Shown: one piece after another, positions 1 through 10,900 of the stretch
How the letters are laid out: each line of letters starts with the position of its first letter
Numbering within the stretch: the first letter of the stretch is position 1
Origin: Telopea speciosissima
Taxonomy: Eukaryota > Streptophyta > Magnoliopsida > Proteales > Proteaceae
Assembly: GCF_018873765.1 (NCBI RefSeq)
Contig: NC_057925.1
Location: 12,101,568-12,165,567 of the forward strand
Direction: 5' to 3'
DNA: 64,000 bases
The notes under the pieces: model-generated
Seen by the model: the letters and a program-made list of their open reading frames with translations, nothing else
Database searches by the model: none
Told to the model about the DNA's origin: nothing
Translations under genes and position numbers: made by a program

Positions 1-300
1 CTCGATTCATGCCTAGAAATGTGTGCGGCACAGCCCAATGGTTGGATGCTCCATGGAGACAAGCTCAATTGGTAGGATGGTCTTCACGTTCCATTTTTCA
101 AGATTAGGAATAAAAGAATTTCATTAGATGTTAGTTTTTCTCAAGTCTAAAAGTTGCATGTGGTTATTGCCAGTTCCATACGTTTAAAATTTATTGAACT
201 TAAGTATTAAAGCCTTGGAAAAATTACAAAATTTATATCTTCTATAGAAGGACAAGATGACGTAGAAAAAAAAGTTAACCTAAAATGACACAGAAAAGAA
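1..300. other. No feature recognised
   Basis: AT-rich sequence. I see no coding similarity, repeat or element end. Confidence 0.5.
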
Positions 301-1060
301 TGGAATTGCAAATAAACAATCACACAATCGAACACAAGGATTTACGTGGTTCGGCAAGATTGCCTACGTCCACGGTGGGATGAGATCTGTTTTATTATCA
401 ATGCAGAAAGGGTTACAGTCGCTCGTCCTCACACTTCTCTGAAATTAATTACAGAGAAAGAACTATTACTAAAAATTTATAGCAAAACCCAATACAAGTT
501 ATTTACTGCTTCAACATCCCGGCCTTCTCTGAGCAAAAAAAATATAACATGGATAGGTAGTTGGAGCAAACCACTGCAGGGAAATAAATCAAAGTCAGTT
601 CATTAAACAACAATCATATTTGTTACCAAAAGAGGCACCTTGAACCTCTCTATTAATCAGTGGAGCTCTTAATTGATAAAATTACGAAGGTATCCTATGT
701 TTAACTCTTTCTTATCCTTCAAGTATTATTTTGTATAAAATAAATGACATCATCAGCACTCTCAAAGATATTTATAGAAAGCCACAGATCCTTAAATAGT
801 CAACTTCTATGGGGAGACAGATATTGAAGCGCAAGCCATTCAGATTACCTTGGAGATGATGAACTTCTCGGTGAGAAGGTAGACAGATGGTAATTAAGGT
901 ACACTATGCAGTTTAGGACTGAGAGCTCGACACATGGAAGATGTTAATTCAAACGGAAGACCCAAGAAAATCTCTACAGATCCAAGAGCCCATGAAGAAT
1001 CTGGTGCAAACAATCTGGAGCAGACCCCTATGCAGTACAAAAAGTGCCACTGGGGAAAAA
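301..1060 (-). mobile_element. LTR-like fragment, minus strand
   Basis: The block starting at 301 contains the 'ttacgtggttcggcaagat' type of motif (about 342-362) that is common in the R/U5 part of plant LTRs. On the minus strand a TATA-like CTATAAATA lies at about 771-778, upstream of that motif, which is the order expected of U3-R-U5. The U5 end would be at 301, where the minus strand ends ...TTCCA. The outer end near 1,050 is not defined and no target duplication was found. A short open frame at 346-606 falls inside this block and is not considered a gene. Confidence 0.45.
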
Positions 1061-1149
1061 AATTATTGTAATAAGAATTGAATTAAGTCTTGATTTATTG
1101 GTGAAAATTGAAGGAGAAAAACAAAAAGAAAACAAAAATTAAAAAAAAT

Positions 1150-1250
1150 AAAAAATTTTGGGCTTTTTTGTGAAGACCAAATCCAGTTGCTTTTCTTGAG
1201 AAATATAAACCAAACATGGAAATTCATTTCTTTTAACATAACAAACACTA
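1150..1250 (-). pseudogene. Cellulose synthase exon remnant
   Basis: On the minus strand, about 1,175-1,225, a decayed reading resembles the CesA segment LVYVSREK followed by KK (here LVYISQEKQ...FTKK). It aligns at DNA level with the better-preserved CesA exon at 43,219-43,348, including the flanking bases ('aaaccaaacatgg', 'gtcttgatttattggtgaaaa'). It has no intact frame. Its position beyond the 3' end of receptor copy A mirrors that of the other CesA fragment beyond copy D. Confidence 0.6.
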
Positions 1251-2176
1251 TTTTCTACGTATTGGGGTTTTCCTCACTCCATGAACCAAAAACATGACAA
1301 AAGGATACTAAGCTAGACAGCATGCTGATGAAGAACAACTTCTAGATTAAATTATGGTATTTTAACACATAAACAACCACCTAGAAAGACCTAATCTTAA
1401 TAGATCTCATACAATTAATTGTACCTAGATCATGCAATTTAAAAAAAAAAAAAAATAACACCTTACCTGGATCATTCCTGAATGATCCCATACATTGTTC
1501 CCTAACCATGGTGTTCCATCCTGTGAAAAATTTCTGTGCCATGAAAACCAACTCATTTATTTGAACCTTGAATTCTTCATATTCCCTCTATTGATGCATC
1601 AGATAACTCTGATAGACTCGATAACTAGAGCATAAGATAGGGAACATGATAATCAAATATCATAACATTCCCTCATTTTACAACAATATCTAATACGACC
1701 AAAATTTTTAGTATCTGTGTGACTACAGAAGAAAAGTAGTAGAATGTTACCATGAAATTGTCTAAGGAGGCAAAAAGAGAACCCCTTGGAGTCAATTATC
1801 AATACAAAATGAGGCCGAAACAAAATGTCAGCTTTCGTGGCTTTCTTCAAATTAAACAGCACTTCCCTGTTCCAAAATAAGAAAAGGATCATGATTACTT
1901 CAATTGACATCAGATTAACCTCATTTAGTAAGATTAAAATTAGATAACCACCAATGCTAAGCATACATATTAACATAGAGCAATCATTTTCTGAAAAAAT
2001 CACCTTCAAAGAAATGAAGATCCATGGTCTACAATGAGGACTTCAGCCATGACATCCCTATCAAAAGCCCAACAGGCTGATATAGTTTTGGAAATCAGAA
2101 ATGAAAAGGCTAACCTTGATAACTATTGCTTAGTTTTGAGTGCAGTCTCAAACGAATCGCATCAGTCCCTTGTTGG
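1251..2176 (-). repeat. 3' flank of receptor copy A, shared with B and D
   Basis: This stretch repeats, with divergence, at about 6,920-7,925 (3' of copy B) and, split by insertions, at about 43,530-43,649 plus 45,020-45,306 plus 48,847-49,453 (3' of copy D). Shared landmarks are 'ttggggttttcc', 'catgacaaaaggatac' and 'cattttacaacaatatct'. It holds no convincing coding sequence and marks the tandemly duplicated unit. Confidence 0.75.
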
Positions 2177-2559
2177 TCAAATGAATCGTCGATCACAATT
2201 ATTGGAATCAATATCTTTTAGGTCACCCAGAGTAATTTTATGAAAATGCTCCACAAGTGATGTTCGAAGAACAAGTAGCTCTTCTGATACTTGATGCATA
2301 GTTGGGCGGGATTGTGGGTGACTGTGTAAACATGCAAGTGCTATTCTCACAATAGAAACCACCTCCTTTGCAACCTTTTGATGTGATGAAAATGTGAGTC
2401 CTGGATCTAACACGTCTCTTATTAACATCTTTTGACCAACTAGTGATGCTAAAGATAGGATGAGCTCCTCTGAATGTCTTCCCAAGATTGTTTCTAATGC
2501 CACTGCTCCAGAACTATATACATCACACTTCTTAGTTAAAAACATAATGTAAGCAAGCT
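2177..2559 (-). pseudogene. MIK2-like receptor kinase copy A, orphan last exon
   Basis: This is the C-terminal kinase-lobe exon of a MIK2-like LRR receptor kinase. It opens with ELAY after an AG acceptor at 2,561-2,560 and reads [20 protein letters not shown], then [20 protein letters not shown], before a stop at 2,177. The normal CDVYSFG is CDVYSSG here. The matching first exon is missing: the intron to the right runs to about 6,901 and then joins the 3' flank of copy B. The exon is therefore orphaned, although its own frame is open (126 whole codons and a stop). A solo LTR sits 3 bases from the splice acceptor. The ectodomain, membrane helix and catalytic residues would all lie in the missing exon, so no functional product is expected. 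Confidence 0.85.
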
Positions 2560-2562
2560 CTG

Positions 2563-4299
2563 TGTTTAAGTTAAAATAAAACCGCAAGCGTACGGGTCAA
2601 TCGTAGCTACGGGTCGAACACGAGGAGATATACGCCACTCTATTTAACTAATCTTAAAAATAATGTGAAGTGAACCAAATTAATTAAATTACCAAATTAA
2701 GGGTAATTAAATTAACGGGTCTAACAAATTACGCATCTATGGGATTAAGTTGGCATCCTAACACATGAACATCTAACCTATCAAACTAACGCAAATTGAG
2801 AGTAATTAAAAATAAAATCCTATACTAACGCAAGTTGGAAGTAATAAAAATGCAGCCACACATCCACATCCACATAAACAAAATAACCACATAAACAAAG
2901 TAACCACATACGAAAAAAAATAAAAGAAATAGAGGGAGAAGGAGAGAATGAGATTGAGAGTTTACAGAATGCAAACCTAGATATGCTTGAACCGGATTAA
3001 TTGAAGAACCTTGAATGAATACTTGCATGAACTTACCATGACTTCTTCTTCTAAATCTCCAAGTCTTGTCATCAACATAGGAGCTTAGACTAGGAAGCTT
3101 AAAACTAAAACTATTACAACCATTAAACTACTTTTATGAAAGCAAAACTAAGAACTTGAAAGAACTAATTTATGAAAATCAAAATTACAACCATTAAACA
3201 AATCTTATGAAAGCAAAACTAAGAACTTGAAAGAGCTAATTTATGAAATCAAAACTAAGAACTAAAGCTAAAAATAGGAAAAGAAGAGAAAATTTCACTA
3301 ATTGAATGAATTATTTTATAAGAGAAGAGGGGGAGGGAGGCTTCCAACGAATTTGGGGCTTCTTTCCTCTAAAAACCGTGGAGAGGAGATAAGGTGGGAA
3401 AAAAAAATAAAAAATAAAAGATAAGAGAAAAGAGATAGAGAGAATGTGAAAATCTAAGTATAGAAGGGAGGACGAGAGAGAAAAGAATAAGTTAGGAAAG
3501 AGGGAGTGAGAGACGTGAGTGGGAGATGGGTAAGAGGAGATAGGGAGAGAGAGTTTAAGAGGAAGTGGGAGAGAGAAGATATAGAAAAGAGGGAGAGAGA
3601 GAGAGAGAGAGGCCGTGAGTGGGAGAGAGTTAAAAAAAGAAAGAGAGATGGAAAGAGAGATTATCTCTTCTTCTTCTTTTTTATCTCTTTTTCCTCTTAT
3701 CTCTTCTACTATTTCTCCCATCTTGGCCGATCTTTGCTTGTAGCCCACTAAACTTCTACTTTGGATATGAAATTCCTCCTTTGTCCTTGGTAGCTTTAGT
3801 GAGAATTATTCCCATCCTACGCTTGGTCACATGTGAACAGGTGTGGGTTCCATTTGGCTTTTCTCTCGCCTCCAATTGTAAAACAATGCAAAAAGAGGTA
3901 AATGCTTGAGAGGATCTCAACCCTTGATCATAATCACCTTCCTCGATGCCAAATATAAATCTCCAAAAATTCAAACTGGCCCGGGTTTGCGTTTCTGCTC
4001 ATTTCTGGCCCATTATCATTTCTTGGGCTGAAAAGAATAATTAACTGCATTGAGGCCTAAACGAATGCGTACTTGCGTTCCGTCACGTCCAACCTGCTTT
4101 AAATTTAGTCCTCTTTATAGCCATGCAAAAATATTGGGCAGCTTTACGTGTAAAATTGGAGATGTAGCCTCCGATAGTCCAGAATAGCAATAAATAGCCC
4201 AAAAACCTGAAACGCACAAAAAAACACCAAGCAACTCTGTCCAATGTGGTAAAATGTATACTTTATGCCCTAAGATTTCACACATAAATATGCTCATCA
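2563..4299 (-). mobile_element. Solo LTR (family 1) at the acceptor of copy A
   Basis: This 1,737-base element runs TG...CA and is flanked by the 5-base target duplication CTCTG (2,558-2,562 and 4,300-4,304). The empty site is visible in copy B at about 8,258. A relative of similar length lies at 39,784-41,455 with its own duplication. Length, ends and duplication fit a solo LTR. In the relative, a minus-strand CTATAAATA near 40,415 suggests minus-strand transcription. The element contains a purine-rich part with a (GA)n run at about 3,591-3,611. No coding sequence was recognised. Confidence 0.8.
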
Positions 4300-6910
4300 C
4301 TCTGTGTGGGAATAAAGAAAGGGGTTTAGTGAAATGTATGAAGAGGACAACAAAAAAAGTTGTAGAATATAAATAAGTTTCTACAATATATTCTAAATGA
4401 TGGATATGGTAGAACATGGTCTATATCTGATGCCAATTTTAAAGCTCAAATTCAGTTATCTCGGTAATCCATGTGCTCTCTTGACATGTCATGTGGCAAA
4501 AGTAGGGCTTGCCGGAAAAACTCTACAGATGGGACTGCTTAGCTAGAAATTCTGGTCCTTTTAGTCAATGCTAATTTTTTTTTGGGGGATATGATTTCTA
4601 TATCAAAATATAAAACATTAAATGGTAACTTCATCCCATATGTCTTTCCCCATCAAATATAAAACATAGAAAAATGATATATCAATTTTGGCAAGCTTGG
4701 TTTAATGGTAACAAATACAAAGTAAACATTAAATGCATATTGGGACAATATAGAAGAGATGAGACCTTAGACTAGAGATTATCAATAGGACAACCGCTAG
4801 TGCAGTTGGGTGGAGCATGGTGCAGTAGAGTCCAGGATCCCAAGAGTTCTAAATCTCAAGCCTCTTGGTCCTCAACATACTCACCTTTATCCCCCTTTGT
4901 CCCTCCTTATCCCCTCTGTACCTTCAAAAAGACAAAAAAAAGAAATGGAAATATAGAGATTACCAAGGATAATACTACCCATCCAACAGTCGGTGTTGCC
5001 AAATTACCCGCCCAACCTCCCTTTCCCCAAACCCCCCCGCCCCAAAAAAAAATAAAAATAAAAAAAACAACATAAATTAAAGGGGCTCTTTCCATGTTTG
5101 AGGATAATTATGCATATGTAGGGCTGTAAATGGCTCGGATTCACTACTATCCGAATCCGAATCCGGTTAACGAATGCAATATCTGAATTCGATCCAATAT
5201 TCGACAGAAATTTAAAAGGCATTATTCGATAACGAATGCATTATCCGATCCGATAAACTCTCTGATTGTGAACATCACAGTTATGGATCTCCGACTCCGA
5301 TTACATTCTACACCCAGTTTTGTCGTCCATGCTTTTGCCCTTTGCCACCAAGAGTTGTAATGAACTGTAAAAAAAATCATCTACAGCAGCCCCATCTCCC
5401 CAAACCCCGCCTCTCGACTGTAAAGAGCTGTAAAAAAAAATCATCTACAGTAGGTCAGCAGCCCCATCTCCCCAAACCCCCCCCTCTCGACTCCAATAGT
5501 AAAAACCTATTGTCCTTTCATTACCCCCTGCTGTAAGCCTGTAACAACGAACAAACAAAAACCCTCCATGTTCACAGCAAAACACTCCTCCCTTCGACTC
5601 TCATTCCCACCCAATTCCTTGACACCAAACCAGATGACTTCTTCAATTTTCATTGAAAATCACCCCACCCATTTGACTTAAAAAAACCCACTGTCGATTC
5701 CCATTGAAAACGCCCACCACCCTTTTTTTTCCCTTTGAAACTTCGATCAACCCCTTCTAGAGTTCGACTCGGTGAAAAGAAAAAAAAAATGAAAAAGAGC
5801 AAAGAGAAGAGAGCGAGAGACAGAACCAAGAGAGAGTGTCGCTGCCGGTTAGAATTGAGAGTCGAGAATCGAGAATCGAGAGGGTTGTGAGTGTGCCGTT
5901 GCCAGTGCCGCTAAGAGTCGAGAATCAAGACTGAGTGACCTTGAGGCTTGACTGCTTGAGGCTTGAGTGCAGAGTGCCGGCGCCGTTGAGGGCTTGAAAT
6001 GTTGAGGCTTGAGAATCGAGAGTGAAAGAGGGAAGAAGAGAATAGGGATTACTCAATTAGGGTTACACTCCTAGTTTTAGGTTAAGAGTTAGGATCATAT
6101 TACAATAATAACCTTGTAAAAATATTAATAATAAGGGTGATATATTAATATTCATATATTTTTATAAAAAATATTAAATAATCATAATTTACAATCGGAT
6201 AACAAATTATCAGATTATTATCCGACTCCGAATCCGATTAGCTTTCGGACGGATTTGGATATTTTTCGGAAACCAAAATTCCGGATTCGGAACCTCCTAA
6301 ACGGATTAGAACTCGGATCGGAGTTGGATTTTCGGCTATCCATTTACAGCCCTATGTATATGGCCCTCGACTCCCCCCTACCAAATTATTTTAACTTCTT
6401 GGCCTAGAGTTCTAAAACTTTGGGCATTCTAAAAATAATTGAAGCTATTGTAACTTATTTTTAATTCAATAGGAAATCATAGTAGTGGTAGGGATACCTA
6501 TTTTCTGTATAATAATTTGGAAAAAGATAATAATTTATTACAAAATATAATAAGGTAGCTTACGAACTATAGTAAGGATTCTTTTTTACTTCAAATGAGT
6601 AATTTCATTGTTCCATTTTGTTTTTCCCTCTTTATACTGCTGAAATCCTTTTGTTTACATTAGGTTTTTGCCCAATTTCTTTATGAACACCAAGAAAATT
6701 AAAGGGTATATAAGCAATCTATGATATCCTTTAGTATTCTTATTGAATTACTCAATTAAATAAATTATTTTGTACTCATCTTAATTTATATAATTCACTA
6801 GCTTAAGTAAAATAGAATCTAAAAATTATTTATTGATGGAAAATTTAAGAATTTATTAGGTAACATATAAATATCATAACAATAAGATGTGGCAACATTC
6901 AACCTATTTA
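4300..6910 (-). repeat. Residual intron of copy A, ending at a recombination joint
   Basis: After removal of the hAT insertion at 5,119-6,354, this sequence follows the intron of copy B (8,261-9,823 plus 11,450-11,550 and 13,315 onward) and the intron of copy C. It stops matching at about 6,901-6,910 ('aacctattta') and passes directly into the 3' flank that precedes copy B. No exon 1 follows. No coding sequence is seen. Confidence 0.75.
5119..6354. mobile_element. Non-autonomous hAT element
   Basis: The terminal inverted repeats are TAGGGCTGTAAATGG at the left and its complement at the right. They are flanked by an 8-base target duplication, TGCATATG (5,111-5,118) and TGTATATG (6,355-6,362), with one mismatch. 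The subterminal parts are rich in short 'atccgaatccg'-type repeats, typical of hAT elements. The matching empty site lies in copy B near 9,383 and in copy C near 31,730. The interior (about 5,340-6,100) has no transposase frame. Confidence 0.85.
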
Positions 6911-7925
6911 TCAAATTTTCTACATATTGGGGTTTTCCCTAGTCTATGAACCAAAAACATGACAAAAGGATACCAAGCCTGACAACATTCTCATGAAGAA
7001 CACCTTCTAGATTAAATTATGGTATTTTAACACAAACAACCAAATAGAATGGCCTAATCTTAATAGATCTCATACAATTAATTCTACTTGGATCGTACTA
7101 TTTTTTTTTTTTTATATAACACCATACCTGATTCATTCCTGGATGATCCCGTAGATTGTTTCCGTAGATTGTTTCCTAACCATGGTGTTCCATCTTGCGA
7201 GAACCTTTTGTGCCATGGAAACAAACTCATTTATTCAAACCTTGAATTCTTCATATTCCCTCTGTATCCATAAAATGATGCATCAGATAACCCTGATAGA
7301 CATGATAACTAGAGCATAAGACAGGGAACATGATTATCAAATAGCATAACATTCCCTCATTTTACAACAATATCTAATACGACCAAAATTTGAGTGTCAA
7401 GAAGAAAAGTGGTAGAATGTTACCATGAAATTGTCTAAGGAGGCGAAAAGAGAACCCCTTGGAGTCAATTGTCAATACAACATAAGGCCGAAACAAAAGG
7501 GCAGCCTTTGTGGCTTTCTTCAAATTAAACTACCACTTCCCTGTTCCAAAATAAGAAAGGGATCAGGATGACTTAAATTGACATAAGAAAAACCTCATTT
7601 AGTAAGATAAAAATTAGGTAACCACCAATTCTAAGCATATATATATATTAAAATAGAGAAATCATTTTCTGAAAAAAAAAATCACCTCCAAAGAAATAAA
7701 GATTCATGGTCTACAGGGAGTACTTCAGCCATGACATCCTTATCAAAAGCCCAAAAGATTGATATAGTTTTGGAAATCGGAAATAAAACCTTGCAAATAA
7801 GAAAAGGCTGACCTTGATAACTATTGCTTAATTTTGAGTGCAGTCTCAAACGAATCGCCTCAATCCCTTGTTGGTCAAATGAATCGTCAATCACAATTAT
7901 TGTACTTCAATATCATTTAGGTCAC

Positions 7926-10900
7926 CTAGAGTAATTTATGAAAATGCTCCACAAATGATGTTCGAAGAACAAGTAACTCTTTTGATACTTGATGCATAGT
8001 GGGACGGGATTGTGGGTGATTGTGTAAACATGCAAGTGCTATTCTTACAACAGAAACCATCACCTCCTTTGCAACATTTTGATGTGATGGAAAGGTGAGT
8101 CTTGGATCTAACACGTCCCTTAATAGCATCTTTTGACCAACTGGTGATGTTAAAGATAAAATGAGCTCCTTTGGATGCCTTCCCAAGATTGTTTCTAATG
8201 CCACTACTCCAAAACTATATACATCACACTTCTCAGTTAAAACCGTAGTGTAAGCAAGCTCTGCGAGGGAATAAAGAAAGGGGATTAATGAAAATGTATG
8301 AGGAGGACAACAAAAATGTTCTAGAATAGATACGAGTTTCGACAATATATTTTAAATGATGGATATGATAGAGCATGGTCTGAATTTATCAGATGTCAAT
8401 TTCAAAGCTCAGATTCAGTTATCTCAGTAATCCATGTGCTATCTTTATAATCATTAATCTTTTGATATTTGTTTACCAAAATAAATCTTTTGATGCTTCA
8501 TTTTTTTTACTGGGCTAGCTCCGTGAGGCTGAAACTTCACATGTGAATAAGGGATCTTAGGGTGTCCACCCCACCACAAAATTTGGGTCCCATCCAATAG
8601 GGCACGTGACAAAAAAAAAGAGTGGCTCATGCAGAGAAGCTGCTCTCCATGACTTTGAAGGAACTTGTGCCCAACAATCCTCTATTACTAATGAGTATTA
8701 ATTGTGGATTTTGACACTAGTGTTTGCATACTACTCACATCAGAAGATAAATTTCATCATGTGTCAAAATACAATTTCAGATAGGAGTGGGGGATCATAG
8801 GTCCACTTGTTCACAAAGATATGGGCCTTTCTGACATGCCATGTAGCAAAAATAGGACGTGCCTAAAAAACTCTGCATATGGGGCTGCTTCGCTTGAAAT
8901 TCTGGTCCTTTTAGTCAGTGCAAATTTTATTTGGGGATATGATTTCTATATCAAAAGTAAAACATTAAATGGTAAGAAATACAAAGTAAACATTAAATAC
9001 ATATTGGGCCAATATGAGCCAATATGGAAGAGATGGGACCTTAGACTAGAGATTACCGGCCAAGACGACAACTGCTAATGTAGTTGGGTGGATCATGGCA
9101 CAGTAGAGCCCAGGGTCCCAAGAGTTCTCAATCTCAAACCTCTTGTTCCTCAACGTACCCACCCTTTATCCTCGTTTGTCCCCCCTTATCCCCTCTGTAA
9201 CTTCAAAAAAAAAAAAAAAAAAAGAAAGTATAGAGATTACCAAGGATAATACTACCAATCCAAAAAATCGGTGTGATCAAATTACCCAAGAGCCCACCTC
9301 CTCTCCCTCCCCCTCCCCCCCCCCCCCCCCAAACAAAATAAATATATATAAATTCAAGGGGCTCTTTCCATGTTTGAGGATAGGTATGTATGTGCCCCTC
9401 GACTCCTCCTCACTAAATTCTTTTAATTTCTTGGCTTAGACTTCTAAAACTTTGGACATTCAAAAAAGAATTGTGGCTATTGTAACATATTTTTAATTCA
9501 ATAGAAAAACACAATAGTGCTAGGGGTACCAATTTTCTGTATAAGAATATGGAAAAAATATAATATTTTATTACAAAATATAATAGGGTAGGTTACGAAC
9601 TATAGTAAGGCTTCTTTTTCACTTGAAATGAGTAATTTCATTGTTCTATTTTGTTTTCCCCCCTTTATAGTTCTGAATTCTTTTTGTTTGCAATAGATTT
9701 GTTTTCCAATTTCCTTACGAACACCAAGGAATTCAAGGGTATATAAGCAATCTATGATATCTCTTAGTTTTCATATTGAATTACTCAATTAAATAAATTA
9801 TTTTGTACTCATCTTAATTTATAGGGAAGATTACACTACGACCCCCTGAGGTTTGTCCTTAATACAGAGCGATCCCTTGTGTTTCTAAATTATACAGCCG
9901 CACCCTCTCTGATTGGACGGTCTTAAATAATACAATATAAAATGCCAATTTTACCCTCTTCTAGTATTATTAACCAAAAACTGTTGAATAATACAATGTA
10001 AAATGACAACTTTGCCATCTTCAAATCCTCTTTCCTTTCTAACCGTTTCTTCTTCTTCTTCTTGTATCAAAAGGTTTGGATAATTTTGAGTCTGTCTTCA
10101 AGATCTCAAGAAAGACCTTCAACTACATCTGTTCACTTGTGAAAGAAGATTTGACATCTAAGCCATCAAATTTCACTCGTACAAATGGGAAGCCCCTCTC
10201 TATAAATGACCAGGTTGCTGTTGCTCTACGAAGGTTAAGCTCTGGTGAGTCACTGGTGACAATTGGTGAATCATTCCTCCGCCTTGTGGATACTTTAGGG
10301 GCGACTGTGGCTTTTTCCTTCAGGGAAAGCAATTGTGCGACAGATTTTCTTGCAAACAGGGCCTGCGAGACTAAATCTAATAGTGAGTTTCTCACTACCG
10401 GGCAGCTACCCGCTGACCTCTGGAGGATTGTCAGAGAGGATAAGGCAGGCCTGCCGGTATTCAGGCATTAAGTAAGTAGTTTTTCCTATCTTTTCATGTG
10501 TAAAGGAAGGGTATGTTGTTTCATTTGAGAGAGAGTACTATTTGTGTTCCTTTGGGTTTGGGGTAAGGCGGGCTATGTGCCACCCATGTATTTCCAAAAT
10601 ATTGGTTTTTATTAATAAAAGCTCAGGGGCCACCCAGGTCCCAAATAATATTTGGGGTTAAAAAAAAAAAAAAACAATTTGTGAATCATCTGGAATGAAT
10701 CAATCAACTGTTTCTCAAGTTACCTAGAGGTTTGTGGAGGCCATGGAAGAGAGAGGGTTTCACCACCTCCAATGGCCTGCCACAGAAGAGGTGATGACAC
10801 AGGTAAAATCCAAGTTTGAAAGGATCCGAGGCCTCACAAACTGTTGTGGTGAAATTGATACCACTCACATCATGATGTATTTGCCTACAGTGGACCGCAC

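Noticed and set aside
3311-3751. Open frames on both strands rich in Ser/Leu or Arg/Glu
   Set aside because: They come from the (GA)n and purine-rich tract within the solo LTR.
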